DNA of 16,110 nucleotides from JBBITI01 sp037440885 (GTDB lineage: Bacteria; Chloroflexota; Dehalococcoidia; Dehalococcoidales; UBA2162), in NCBI GenBank assembly GCA_037440885.1, contig JBBITI010000059.1:1-16110 (forward strand), read 5' to 3'. Every line of letters begins with the position of its first letter. The first letter of the stretch is position 1. A program made the position numbers and the translations under genes. A model generated the notes under the pieces. The model searched no databases. It had not been told where the DNA came from and saw only the letters and a list, made by a program, of their open reading frames with translations. Shown piece after piece: positions 7,106 through 14,834 of this stretch.

Positions 7106-7957
7106 TGCAAACTAAAATTTCAGGTACCACAAAAGAGGTTATCATCAGCTACGATTCGGCCACGATTTCGGTAGGGGAAAGGATCAATCCGAGCGGCAAG
7201 AAAAAGCTGTCTGCTGCTCTCCAGGCGGGCAGTCTCGAAATTGCCTGCCAGGAAGCGATTGCCCAGGTACAAGCCGGGGCGGATNNNNNNNNNNNNNNNN
7301 NNNNNNNCCCTGGGGGTGGACGAAGTTACGATGCTGCCGGAAGCCGTGAAAGCTGTTCAGGCGATCGTGGACGTTCCGCTTTGCGTAGATAGTACCAACC
7401 CGGCGGCACTCGAGGCCGCGCTGAAAGTATACAAAGGCAAAGCAATGGTAAATTCGGTAAAAGGTGAAGAAGAGTCTTTAAACACGGTACTGCCGATTAT
7501 TAAAAAATACGGCGCCGTCGTCGTCGGTTTGACCATGGATGAAAAAGGTATTCCGGGCGACGCCGACCGCCGGGTTGCCATTGCCCACCGGATTGTGGAA
7601 CGGGCGGAAAAAATGGGTATCCCGCGCGAGAACGTAGTGATCGACTGCCTCGCCCGGACACTGGCTGCGGAAAGCAAATCCGGACCGGCGGTTCTCGAAG
7701 CGATCCGGCGGGTCCGTGTGGAGCTAGGGGTCAACCAGACCATGGGTGCCGGAAATGTGTCATTCTATATGCCGGACCGCCACCTGCTCACCGGCACTTT
7801 CCTGGCGATGGCCATGTATGCCGGGATCACCTGCCCGATCGTAGATGTCGCCGGAATTCGCCCCTTTATTCTGGCTGCTGACCTGGCGCTTGGCCGTGAT
7901 AACCATGCCTTGAAATATATCCGGGCTTTCCGCCAGGGCCAGAAACCGAAGAGTTAG
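7105..7957 (+). CDS. Methyltetrahydrofolate:corrinoid methyltransferase (pterin-binding, AcsE/MetH-module type), interrupted by a sequence gap
   Basis: This pterin-binding TIM-barrel protein moves a methyl group between methyltetrahydrofolate and a corrinoid protein. Visible motifs are VGERINPSGKKKL near the N-terminus, LCVDSTNPAALEAAL, MVNSVKGEEE, GLTMDEKGIP and GNVSFYMPDRHLLTGTFLAMAM, all typical of AcsE, MtgA/MtvA-type proteins and the MetH folate module. A run of 23 N (7285-7307) falls where these proteins read roughly VLDVNVGA. The reading frame before the gap (60 codons) and after it (from LGVDEV, 7310) differ by one base; eight missing residues would need 22 N, so the frame change is best explained by a wrong gap length, not mutation. 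Total length would be about 283 aa, normal for the family. AAGGAG lies 8 nt before the ATG. An intrinsic terminator follows. Confidence 0.88.
7285..7307. other. Assembly gap (23 N) within the methyltransferase gene
   Basis: All 23 bases are undetermined. The gap removes the residues expected to hold the conserved D-x-N motif of the pterin site, and its stated length puts the two halves of the gene out of frame by one base. Confidence 0.99.
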
Positions 7958-7980
7958 GACACATCTGTTTTCGATGGTTG

Positions 7981-8025
7981 ACTGGTGGGGAGCAGTAGTT
8001 CGCGAAAGCTCCCTACTGGTTTTTT
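7981..8025 (+). terminator. Rho-independent terminator after the RACo-methyltransferase operon
   Basis: The arm ACTGGTGGGGAGC (7981-7993) pairs with GCTCCCTACTGGT (8008-8020) over 13 bp including three G-U pairs. The 14-nt loop contains the palindrome TTCGCGAA. Six T (8020-8025) follow. It begins 23 nt after the methyltransferase stop and separates this operon from the biotin operon. Confidence 0.85.
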
Positions 8026-8046
8026 GGGGTGATATTGAAACAGTTG

Positions 8047-8076
8047 TTGACCTTCTGTTACTGCTCAAGATAAAAT
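8047..8076 (+). promoter_or_regulatory. Sigma70-type promoter of the biotin operon
   Basis: The -35 TTGACC (8047-8052) and -10 TAAAAT (8071-8076) are 18 nt apart, each 5 of 6 to consensus. The start point would be near 8083, only about 9 nt before the bioB ATG, so the transcript would be almost leaderless. TTGTTGACC (8044-8052) resembles one half of a BirA operator, but I see no matching inverted half-site. Confidence 0.65.
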
Positions 8077-8091
8077 TATGAACAGTAAAAG

Positions 8092-9111
8092 ATGACGATG
8101 TTTAAATACCCATCACCAAAAAACGTGACCAACTTTCGTATCTCCGATTTAGCTTTACGCGATACGATTCCCACTGTTGCGCGATGTCTGGAAGTCCTTG
8201 ATTATCCGGACAGCGATATCCTTCAGCTTGTCCATGAAGCTTATAAAGTAAGGTACCAGCATTTCGGGAACCGGGTGCGGGTACAGGTATTAAGAAACAT
8301 TAAAAGCGGGCTCTGTTCGGAAGATTGTCAATATTGCGCCCAATCCCGGGTATCGCAGGCTGAAATTGAGAAATATCCCCTGGTTTCCAAGGAGACGTTG
8401 CTTAAAGAAGCGCACAAAGCAGCCCGGATCAATGCCACCCGCTTTTGTATGGCTACCAGCGGTATCCGGCCGGATGACCGGGAGATCGATCAGCTTTGCG
8501 AAACGATCATCGCCATCAAGCGGGAGACTCATCTCCCTTTATGCGCCTCGGTAGGGCTGATAACCCAGGAGCAGGCGGAAAAACTGAAATATGCCGGACT
8601 GGACCGGGTGAATCACAATCTGAATACCAGCCGCAGTTATTATCCGCGCATATGTACGACTCATTCTTTCCAGGACCGGATTGATACGATCATCAACTGT
8701 CGCGCCGTCGGTTTGGAAATCTGCTGCGGCGGGATCGTCGGCCAGGGAGAGACAGACGACGATGTTATTGATTTGCTGCTGGCGTTACGGGAGATGAAAC
8801 CGGAAGCAATCCCGATCAATTTCCTTGTCCCGGTGAAAGGGACGCCTTTTGGTGATATCGATACCGGTTTGACCCCGCAGCGGTGCCTGAAAATTCTCTG
8901 TTTGGCACGGTTTTTAAATCCCAAAAGCGAGATAAGGGCTGCAGGCGGTTGGGAATACCACATGCGCTCGCTGAAACCCCTTGCATTGTATCCGGCAGAT
9001 TCCATATTTGTATCCGGATACCTGACCACTGGTGGTACTTCCGTAAAAGAAGTGTGTGCCATGATTGCCGATATGGGCTTTGAATCCTCACTTGAAGATA
9101 CCGGGGATTAA
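8092..9111 (+). CDS. bioB: Biotin synthase (radical SAM)
   Basis: BioB inserts sulfur into dethiobiotin, the last step of biotin synthesis. The radical-SAM [4Fe-4S] ligands are C75, C79 and C82 in CSEDCQYC. The ligands of the sacrificial [2Fe-2S] cluster are also recognisable: Cys in TRFCMATSG, in LCASVGL and in EICCGGIVGQGE, and Arg in IRAAGGWE. NHNLNTSRSYYPRICTTHSFQDRI is the usual substrate-binding stretch. The commonly conserved second Arg (AGRE in E. coli, where the cluster Arg is R260) is Trp here, a small oddity. The length of 339 aa is standard. ATG at 8092 or 8098 could be the start; neither has a clear Shine-Dalgarno sequence and the leader would be very short. bioF starts 14 nt after the stop. 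Confidence 0.95.
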   Translation: MTMFKYPSPKNVTNFRISDLALRDTIPTVARCLEVLDYPDSDILQLVHEAYKVRYQHFGNRVRVQVLRNIKSGLCSEDCQYCAQSRVSQAEIEKYPLVSKETLLKEAHKAARINATRFCMATSGIRPDDREIDQLCETIIAIKRETHLPLCASVGLITQEQAEKLKYAGLDRVNHNLNTSRSYYPRICTTHSFQDRIDTIINCRAVGLEICCGGIVGQGETDDDVIDLLLALREMKPEAIPINFLVPVKGTPFGDIDTGLTPQRCLKILCLARFLNPKSEIRAAGGWEYHMRSLKPLALYPADSIFVSGYLTTGGTSVKEVCAMIADMGFESSLEDTGD

Positions 9112-9125
9112 GCAGCAGTCGTTTT

Positions 9126-10280
9126 ATGTCCGACAGTTTTTTTCAACAGCAGCTTTCTCGTATCAAGGAACAGGGTTTATTCCGGGAATTACTATCAGTT
9201 GTGTCAGGTACCGCTCCGTATGGCGAAAACCCGCTCAACTTCTCTTCAAACGACTATCTCGGCCTGGCATCCGACCAGCGTTTGAAGAACGCCGCTATCC
9301 AGGCAGTAACTAGGTCCGGGACCGGTAGCACCGCTTCCCGGTTGATGGCGGGGAATATCAAATTATTTGAAGAACTCGAGATCGCTCTGGCGGGATTAAC
9401 CGGGACTGAGACGGCGCTCGTTTTCGGCAGTGGTTATCTCACCAACTTGGGCGTATTTTCATCGATTGCGGAAGCGGATGATCACATATTCTCCGATTGG
9501 TTGAACCATGCCAGCATCATCGACGGCATACGCCTTAGTCCGGCCTGCCATACCCGTTATCATCATAAGGATATGAACCACCTGGAGTCACTTTTAAAAG
9601 AGAGTACGGCAAAAGGGAAAAAGATAATAGTCAGCGAATCTTTGTTCAGCATGGATGGAGACCGGGCTCCAGTCGTGGCCTTGACGGAATTATCCGAAAA
9701 ATACAATGCATTGCTGGTTATCGATGAAGCCCATGCGATCGGAGTAATGGGAAACGGCGGTGGTGTTTGCCGGGTGCACGGCGTATGCCCCGATATCATC
9801 ATCGGTACTCTGAGCAAAGCCCTGGGTGGTTACGGGGGATTTGTCGCCTGTTCTGCTACCACCAGAGAATTTCTGATCAATAAAGCCCGCAGTTTCATTT
9901 TTTCTACCGGGTTGCCGCCAGCCTGTATTGCCAGTGCTGTAGCGGCGATCAAGATAATTACTGCACAATACGACATCGGCGACCGCTTACTGGTAAAAAC
10001 ACGCCGCTTTCATAATGCTTTGGCGCACCAGGGATTCAAGTTATTACCATTCGAATCGCAGATTTTGCCGGTTCCAATCGGGGACAATGAAAAAGCCCTC
10101 CAGTTTGCCGACTTATTGATCAGGAGGGGTTTGATCGTCAGGGCGATCCGTCCGCCCACTGTCCCGGTGGGCACTGCCCGGGTCCGGTTGTCTTTAAACC
10201 TGATGATGCCTGATGAAAAACTTGCGGGGGCGGCGTTGATAATGGGAGAATTTGCTCGGAAGGTAGGAATAATAGCATGA
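9126..10280 (+). CDS. bioF: 8-amino-7-oxononanoate synthase
   Basis: BioF is a PLP enzyme that condenses a pimeloyl thioester with L-alanine to give KAPA. The 384-aa protein has NFSSNDYLGLA (residues about 38-48), the glycine-rich GTGSTASRLMAGN, the PLP-phenol stretch VIDEAHAIGVMG and the Schiff-base lysine K231 in GTLSKALGGYGGF, all in standard order. Nothing suggests 2-amino-3-ketobutyrate ligase instead, given its place between bioB and bioD. There is no convincing ribosome binding site before the ATG, so translation may depend on coupling to bioB. Its stop codon overlaps the bioD start by four bases (ATGA). Confidence 0.94.
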   Translation: MSDSFFQQQLSRIKEQGLFRELLSVVSGTAPYGENPLNFSSNDYLGLASDQRLKNAAIQAVTRSGTGSTASRLMAGNIKLFEELEIALAGLTGTETALVFGSGYLTNLGVFSSIAEADDHIFSDWLNHASIIDGIRLSPACHTRYHHKDMNHLESLLKESTAKGKKIIVSESLFSMDGDRAPVVALTELSEKYNALLVIDEAHAIGVMGNGGGVCRVHGVCPDIIIGTLSKALGGYGGFVACSATTREFLINKARSFIFSTGLPPACIASAVAAIKIITAQYDIGDRLLVKTRRFHNALAHQGFKLLPFESQILPVPIGDNEKALQFADLLIRRGLIVRAIRPPTVPVGTARVRLSLNLMMPDEKLAGAALIMGEFARKVGIIA

Positions 10281-11026
10281 ACCTGGGTATTTTCATCACC
10301 GGCACGGATACCGGGGTGGGCAAGACCGTAATCACTGCCGGCATTGTCAGATGGTTGAGGGCACAAAGGATAGATGTCATCCCGATGAAACCGGTGCAAA
10401 CCGGGGCGCTAAAAAGCGAGGGTAAGATGTTTGCCCCGGACCTGGAATTTTGCCTGGCAGCATCGGGTTTACAGCCCGGACTGGATGAGCGGCGCTTGAT
10501 GAACCCTTATCTTTATGAACCGGCATGCAGTCCGCATCTGGCGGGTCGCATGGCAGGGCGATATCCCGATATCGAAGTCATCCAGAAAAGCGCTGCGAAA
10601 TTGTTGCAGCAGCGGCACGGACTGGTGGTGGAAGGCGCAGGCGGGATCATGGTACCGTTGAATGAGAAACAGATCACTATCGATTTGATCAAGGCACTGG
10701 GCTATCCGGTAATCCTGGTGTCTCGGATCGGGCTGGGTGCGATCAACCATGCGCTTCTGTCTATCGAGGTGTTACGGACGGCGGCCATTCCGTTAATCGG
10801 AATCGTTTTCAACCGGACGCAGCCGTCATTGCCGGAGGATATTTATATCGAACAAGACAATCCGGGAGCCATCGCCCGTTTTGGTAATATCAGGGTATTG
10901 GGCGAAATACCGTACCTGGGGCCGGGACCGATAACTGATGAGGCATGGCAGATATTTGAGAAATCAATGCCGGGGTGGGAGGATATCAAACAAAACCTGG
11001 ATCGGGGTCCATGGACCAGAGTCTAA
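10277..11026 (+). CDS. bioD: Dethiobiotin synthetase
   Basis: BioD closes the ureido ring of dethiobiotin from 7,8-diaminopelargonate, CO2 and ATP. The P-loop GTDTGVGKT is at residues 9-17, the substrate lysine K38 is in MKPVQTG, and VEGAGGIMVPL lies near 118-128. IGIVFNR, close to the C-terminus, provides the adenine-binding Asn-x-Arg type loop. At 249 aa the length is normal. The ATG overlaps the bioF stop by four bases and has GGAAGGTAGGA just upstream, the best ribosome binding site in this operon. The 3' end overlaps the chosen bioA start by 16 nt. Confidence 0.94.
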   Translation: MNLGIFITGTDTGVGKTVITAGIVRWLRAQRIDVIPMKPVQTGALKSEGKMFAPDLEFCLAASGLQPGLDERRLMNPYLYEPACSPHLAGRMAGRYPDIEVIQKSAAKLLQQRHGLVVEGAGGIMVPLNEKQITIDLIKALGYPVILVSRIGLGAINHALLSIEVLRTAAIPLIGIVFNRTQPSLPEDIYIEQDNPGAIARFGNIRVLGEIPYLGPGPITDEAWQIFEKSMPGWEDIKQNLDRGPWTRV

Positions 11027-12330
11027 GAGAGCTTGATATCAAATACCTCTGGCATCCCTGTACCGATATCAATAACCTGGAACAATCTCCTTTCCCGATT
11101 ATCGAAAGTGCGAAGGGGGTTTATCTTTACGAAGCAAGCGGCCGTCCGCTTCTTGACGGTATCGCCTCGTGGTGGTGCGTGAACCTGGGACATAGTCATC
11201 CCAAACTGATCGCGGCAATACAAAAGCAGGCACCGCAGCTACAACATGCCATCCTCGGCGGCATGTCTCATCCCAATGCGATTAAACTGGCCGAAAGATT
11301 GGCCGGTATCACTCCCGGCAATCTCCAGCATTCTTTCTTTGCCAGCGACGGGGCGTCGGCAGTCGAAGCGGCATTGAAAATTGCCGTCCAGTACTGGGCG
11401 AATACCGGGGAGAAGGGAAAACACGCATTTGTCGGCCTGGAAGAAGGCTACCACGGTGATACGCTGGGGGCGATGGGCGTGGGTTACGTAGAAGCTTTTC
11501 ATCAAGACTACCGGGATGTGGTGCGCCCGGCATTCCGCGCCGTCTCACCCCACTGTACCGAATGCCTGTACCGTCGTCAACCGGAGTCATGCCATGTCGA
11601 ATGTTTTGCATCCATGGAACAGATTGTCCGGGATCATCACCGGGAGATTGCCGCCGTCATCGTGGAACCGCTGTGTCAGGCAGCCGCCGGTATCCGGATT
11701 TATCCCGAGGAGTATCTACGGAAACTTCGGGCGTTATGCGACGAATACCGGTTGATCCTGATAGCCGACGAAATAGCCGTCGGTTTCGGGCGTACGGGCT
11801 ACCGGTTTGCCTGTGAGCGAGCGGGTATCGTGCCGGACATCATGGTGATCGGCAAAGGGCTGACCGGAGGGTACATGCCGCTGAGCGCGGCGATTGCCTC
11901 CGATACTATTTACAACTCGTTCCGGAACGGGAAGGAAGGCCGGGACAATACTTTCTGGCACAGTCATACTTTCGGCGGGAACCCGATCATCACCGGACTA
12001 GCCCTGGCAGCGCTTGATGTGTACGATGAAGAGCAGGTGATCGAACGCAGCCAGCCGCGCATCGGCGAGCTTGCGCAGGGTTTTGCCGAGATTGCCGGGA
12101 TGCTGCCGGGTGCGAGGTGGCGGGCGATGGGGATGATGGGGGTAGTCGAGATCAGCGACGGGTATGGTGGTGCGGCACGGGCGGCGCAAATTGTACGGAC
12201 TGCATATGAAAAAGGCTTGTTCCTGCGGCCGCGCGGCCGGGCAATCTATCTCTGGCCGCCGCTGACGGTGACGAAAGCGGAACTGGCGCTGATGATGGCG
12301 ATTATCAAGCAAGCAGTTCAAATGACATGA
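11011..12330 (+). CDS. bioA: Adenosylmethionine-8-amino-7-oxononanoate aminotransferase
   Basis: BioA converts KAPA to 7,8-diaminopelargonate with SAM as amino donor and PLP as cofactor. LWHPCTD near residue 13, GIASWWCVNLGH, GASAVEAALKIAVQYW, IVEPLCQAAAGIRIYPEEYL and IADEIAVGFGRTG are BioA hallmarks; the PLP lysine is K282 in VIGKGLTGGYMPLSA (E. coli K274). I chose ATG 11011, giving 439 aa, because it leaves 14 residues before the WHP motif as in E. coli; a GTG at 10975 is in frame but would add 12 residues lying inside bioD with no family support. The local GGATCGGGG is a weak ribosome binding site. Its 3' end overlaps the convergent CoA-transferase gene by 13 nt. Confidence 0.94.
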   Translation: MDQSLRELDIKYLWHPCTDINNLEQSPFPIIESAKGVYLYEASGRPLLDGIASWWCVNLGHSHPKLIAAIQKQAPQLQHAILGGMSHPNAIKLAERLAGITPGNLQHSFFASDGASAVEAALKIAVQYWANTGEKGKHAFVGLEEGYHGDTLGAMGVGYVEAFHQDYRDVVRPAFRAVSPHCTECLYRRQPESCHVECFASMEQIVRDHHREIAAVIVEPLCQAAAGIRIYPEEYLRKLRALCDEYRLILIADEIAVGFGRTGYRFACERAGIVPDIMVIGKGLTGGYMPLSAAIASDTIYNSFRNGKEGRDNTFWHSHTFGGNPIITGLALAALDVYDEEQVIERSQPRIGELAQGFAEIAGMLPGARWRAMGMMGVVEISDGYGGAARAAQIVRTAYEKGLFLRPRGRAIYLWPPLTVTKAELALMMAIIKQAVQMT

Positions 12331-13511
12331 TCGTGTTGCAGAGCGCTGATTTCGTCTTCACTCAAACCTAACCACTCATGCAAGACAAGAGCGGTATGCT
12401 CTCCTAATTCCGGGGAATGTCCCCTACCGCCGGCCGGTGTTCGGGAAAATTTATAGGGGGAATTAACCAGCCGAAATACCCCGGTACCCGGTTGCATTAC
12501 ATCGAAAAACATTTTTCGTTCAAGGACCTGGGGATTTTGGGTTACCTCGGGAATCGTATTTACCGGGCTACAGGGGATTCCGGCATTCTCAAGTACGCGT
12601 AGCCATTCGGCAGTAGTTTTTCGTTTAAATGCCGAAGCCATCACCGGCTCCAGTTCCTGATAATTTTGGGTGCGGGCCCAGCCGTCGGCAAAGCGGGGAT
12701 CGTCGATGATATCGACCCTGTCGATCAGCGCGCAGAAAAGAGGCCACTGGTCGTCCATTCCGCCTTTCAGGGCCAGGGCAACATAGCTGTCACTGGTAGC
12801 GAAGACCTGGAAAGGCGTGACTCCGGGATGGCGGGTGCCCAGTGCACGGGGTACTTCCCCGGTGTTGAGATACCGGGTAAGGGCATTTTCCTGGACGGTA
12901 AGCTGGCAATCCAGCATCCCGATATCAATGTATTGTCCCTGCCCCGAAGTATTGCGCTCGTGGAGAGCGGCGAGAACGGCGGTACACAGGAAAAGCCCGG
13001 CCGAGATGTCACCGTAGGAAACACCGGGCCGTACCGGAGGGCCACCGGGTTCACCGGTGAGGCTCATGATGCCGCTCATGGCCTGGATGGTGATGTCAAA
13101 AGCCGGTTTGTGGGCATAGAGCCCGGTCTGACCGAACCCGGAACCGGAGATATAGATAAGGCGCGGGCAGAGCGTTTTCAAACTATCATAGTCCAACCGG
13201 AGTTTTTGCATAGTGCCGACGGCAAAATTTTCGACCAGGATATCGGCTTTAGCGGCTAAAGAAAGGAAAACAGCGCGGCTGGCCGGATTTTGCAGGTCGA
13301 GAGCGATGCTTTTTTTGCCCCGGTTCAGGCTGAGGAAATAGAGGCTGACACCGTTAACCAGCGGACCGCTGCCGCGAGCGGCATCACCGATGCCCGGCCG
13401 TTCGACCTTGACCACTTCAGCACCGAGGTCGGTCAGAAGCATGGTCGCGAAAGGACCGAGCAGGATCTGGGAGAGATCGAGGACTTTGATTCCATCCAAT
13501 GGTCCCGGCAT
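12318..13511 (-). CDS. Family III (CaiB/BaiF) CoA-transferase
   Basis: This 397-aa cytoplasmic protein belongs to the formyl-CoA/carnitine-CoA transferase family, which moves CoA between carboxylic acids through acyl-Asp intermediates. PLDGIKVLDLSQILLGPFATMLLTDLGAEVVKVE (4-37) is the classic N-terminus, LNRGKKSIALDL (62-73) and DILVENFAVGTM (90-101) follow, and the nucleophile is D168 in SYGDISAG (formyl-CoA transferase D169). Length is normal. Substrates cannot be read from sequence and no acyl-CoA gene is adjacent; a frequent over-annotation is formyl-CoA transferase. GAGAAGG lies about 10 nt before the ATG. It follows the ABC permease genes on the same strand with an 81-nt spacer holding a short ORF, so it may be cotranscribed with the transporter. 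It overlaps bioA tail to tail. Confidence 0.92.
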   Translation of the reverse strand: MPGPLDGIKVLDLSQILLGPFATMLLTDLGAEVVKVERPGIGDAARGSGPLVNGVSLYFLSLNRGKKSIALDLQNPASRAVFLSLAAKADILVENFAVGTMQKLRLDYDSLKTLCPRLIYISGSGFGQTGLYAHKPAFDITIQAMSGIMSLTGEPGGPPVRPGVSYGDISAGLFLCTAVLAALHERNTSGQGQYIDIGMLDCQLTVQENALTRYLNTGEVPRALGTRHPGVTPFQVFATSDSYVALALKGGMDDQWPLFCALIDRVDIIDDPRFADGWARTQNYQELEPVMASAFKRKTTAEWLRVLENAGIPCSPVNTIPEVTQNPQVLERKMFFDVMQPGTGVFRLVNSPYKFSRTPAGGRGHSPELGEHTALVLHEWLGLSEDEISALQHDHVI

Positions 13512-13529
13512 AAATCGGCCTTCTCTAGA

Positions 13530-13580
13530 CTAATTCAGCATATCGCGGATGTCTTTTTTCCCGAGAACCAATGTCGACAT
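13530..13580 (-). pseudogene. 16-codon ORF resembling the N-terminus of an ornithine cyclodeaminase/mu-crystallin protein (likely remnant)
   Basis: An ATG at 13580 opens a 16-codon frame, MSTLVLGKKDIRDMLN, ended by TAG at 13530-13532. The pattern M-x-T-L-V-L-x-x-x-D-I/V-R-x-L/M-L is what many ornithine cyclodeaminase/mu-crystallin family proteins begin with. Nothing of the rest of such a protein follows; the CoA-transferase ribosome binding site comes right after the stop. It lies 12 nt after the permease stop and has no clear ribosome binding site. It may be the stump of a deleted gene, or simply a chance leader peptide; the resemblance is from memory over only 16 residues. Confidence 0.35.
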
Positions 13581-13593
13581 GATACGGTATCAT
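13579..13593. repeat. 15-bp palindrome at the permease/CoA-transferase junction
   Basis: ATGATAC and GTATCAT are perfect inverted arms around one G (13586). The palindrome covers the gap between the last base of the permease stop and the start of the 16-codon ORF, upstream of the CoA-transferase. It could be an operator or mRNA hairpin, but I find no promoter hexamers at a proper distance. Confidence 0.4.
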
Positions 13594-14834
13594 CATACAG
13601 CATCGGTACGGAAACGGGCTACTGCAACAAGACCGAATGCCAGGGCGAAAACGGATAACACAATCATATTCGGGACAACGGTCGTAAATTCGCCGCCGAA
13701 AACCATCAAGTCGTTAAAACCGGCGTTCGCCCAACCGTGCGGTATCAGTTTGGCAACGAACTGCATCCAGTGGGGGGTAATGAAAAGCGGCCACCAGCAC
13801 CCGCCGAGCGGGGCTAACACCAGGGCGATGAGGATGCCGAGGGTGCCGGCGCTTTTTTCAGTTTTCACCAGGGTGGCGAGCATGAGCGAAAACGTGGTAG
13901 AAACAAGCACCATGAGCAGGGAAAGAATGATTACGGCCAGAGGTGAATTCCCCATATCGATTTTGAAAGCAAGCGTTCCGACAATCCAGAAAATCGCGAT
14001 CTGGATCAGACCGCGCACCAGGGTCCCGAGAAAGAAACCGGCAAGGATACTGGGGCGCCGGGCAGAAGTAGCCAGCAGGCGTTCGAGGGTTTTGTTTTGC
14101 CGCTCGAGGACGATGACCGAAGCCGTTTGAGCGGCAGCGAAGAAGGTGAACATGACCAGGTAGCCGGGAATGATGTAGTTGGCTGAATTAAAGTCCTCTA
14201 TTTTACCGACGTTCTCATTCTGGAACGTAATCAATGCCGGTCCTATGGTGACTGCTCCGGAACCCATCAGACTGCCGATGTCGTTGCCGAGGCTGGATGT
14301 GTTTCCGGAAAACACAGCTTGCTCCATCACTAGGCTTACTGCGGTATCGATAATTAGTTGATCCATACCGACGCGGGCGGCAATATTCGAGGCGAGGGCG
14401 TGAAGAGCAGCGCGGGTGGTGGTATCGGTCGGGTTGACCACTACTTCAAGACTGGTGCCGTAACCCATCATAACAGCGCGGGTAAAATCTTCAGGGAAAG
14501 CCAGAAAACCGCCCAGTTTCTTATCGGTGACCTGCTGCCGGGCGAGTGCATAGTCCTTGTCCCGGACGATTACAGCCGCTCCGGGCGGTAATTCATCCGG
14601 GTTTCCGGTCTCCAGGGCACTGATTATCTGATGGCTGAGACCACCGGCGGCTTCACGGGTGACCAGGTGCAACTTGAGGCGGGTATCGCTGGTACCGACA
14701 TCGCGTAACATGAAGCTGAAAATCAGGATGAAGATAAAGGGGAAGACCAGGAAGAAAAAAAGAGCGATGCGGTCGTTGGCGAAGCGTTTCAGGTTGACCA
14801 GTGCAATATACCAGATGTATTTCAACTGTTGCAT
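13593..14834 (-). CDS. ABC-2 type transporter permease (second of two)
   Basis: This 413-aa membrane protein has one transmembrane helix near the N-terminus (FFFLVFPFIFILIFSFML, about 26-43), an external domain of about 180 residues, then five or six helices in the C-terminal half starting near YIIPGYLVMFTFFAAA. LERQNKTLERLLATSARR (about 243-260) is the cytoplasmic coupling segment seen in ABC-2 exporters. The layout matches the YhaP/NatB/LnrM-N-like group, which exports drugs, peptides or sodium; the substrate here is unknown. It probably forms a heterodimer with the upstream permease. Its ATG overlaps the upstream stop by one base (TGATG) and has a strong GGGAGGTGG site inside the end of that gene. 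Confidence 0.9.
   Translation of the reverse strand: MQQLKYIWYIALVNLKRFANDRIALFFFLVFPFIFILIFSFMLRDVGTSDTRLKLHLVTREAAGGLSHQIISALETGNPDELPPGAAVIVRDKDYALARQQVTDKKLGGFLAFPEDFTRAVMMGYGTSLEVVVNPTDTTTRAALHALASNIAARVGMDQLIIDTAVSLVMEQAVFSGNTSSLGNDIGSLMGSGAVTIGPALITFQNENVGKIEDFNSANYIIPGYLVMFTFFAAAQTASVIVLERQNKTLERLLATSARRPSILAGFFLGTLVRGLIQIAIFWIVGTLAFKIDMGNSPLAVIILSLLMVLVSTTFSLMLATLVKTEKSAGTLGILIALVLAPLGGCWWPLFITPHWMQFVAKLIPHGWANAGFNDLMVFGGEFTTVVPNMIVLSVFALAFGLVAVARFRTDAV

Noticed and set aside
7105..7957. True frameshift or pseudogene in the pterin methyltransferase
   Set aside because: The frame change coincides exactly with the N run, and both halves are intact and conserved.
8044..8076. BirA-type biotin operator at the bio promoter
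   Set aside because: Only one half-site-like block (TTGTTGACC) is seen; the inverted partner at the expected distance is missing.
8078..8095. Five-codon leader ORF overlapping the bioB start (ATGA)
   Set aside because: Its ATG lies upstream of the predicted transcription start near 8083, so it would not be in the mRNA.
10975..11010. Earlier GTG start for bioA, adding 12 residues
   Set aside because: The extra codons lie inside bioD, and BioA proteins start close to the position of ATG 11011.
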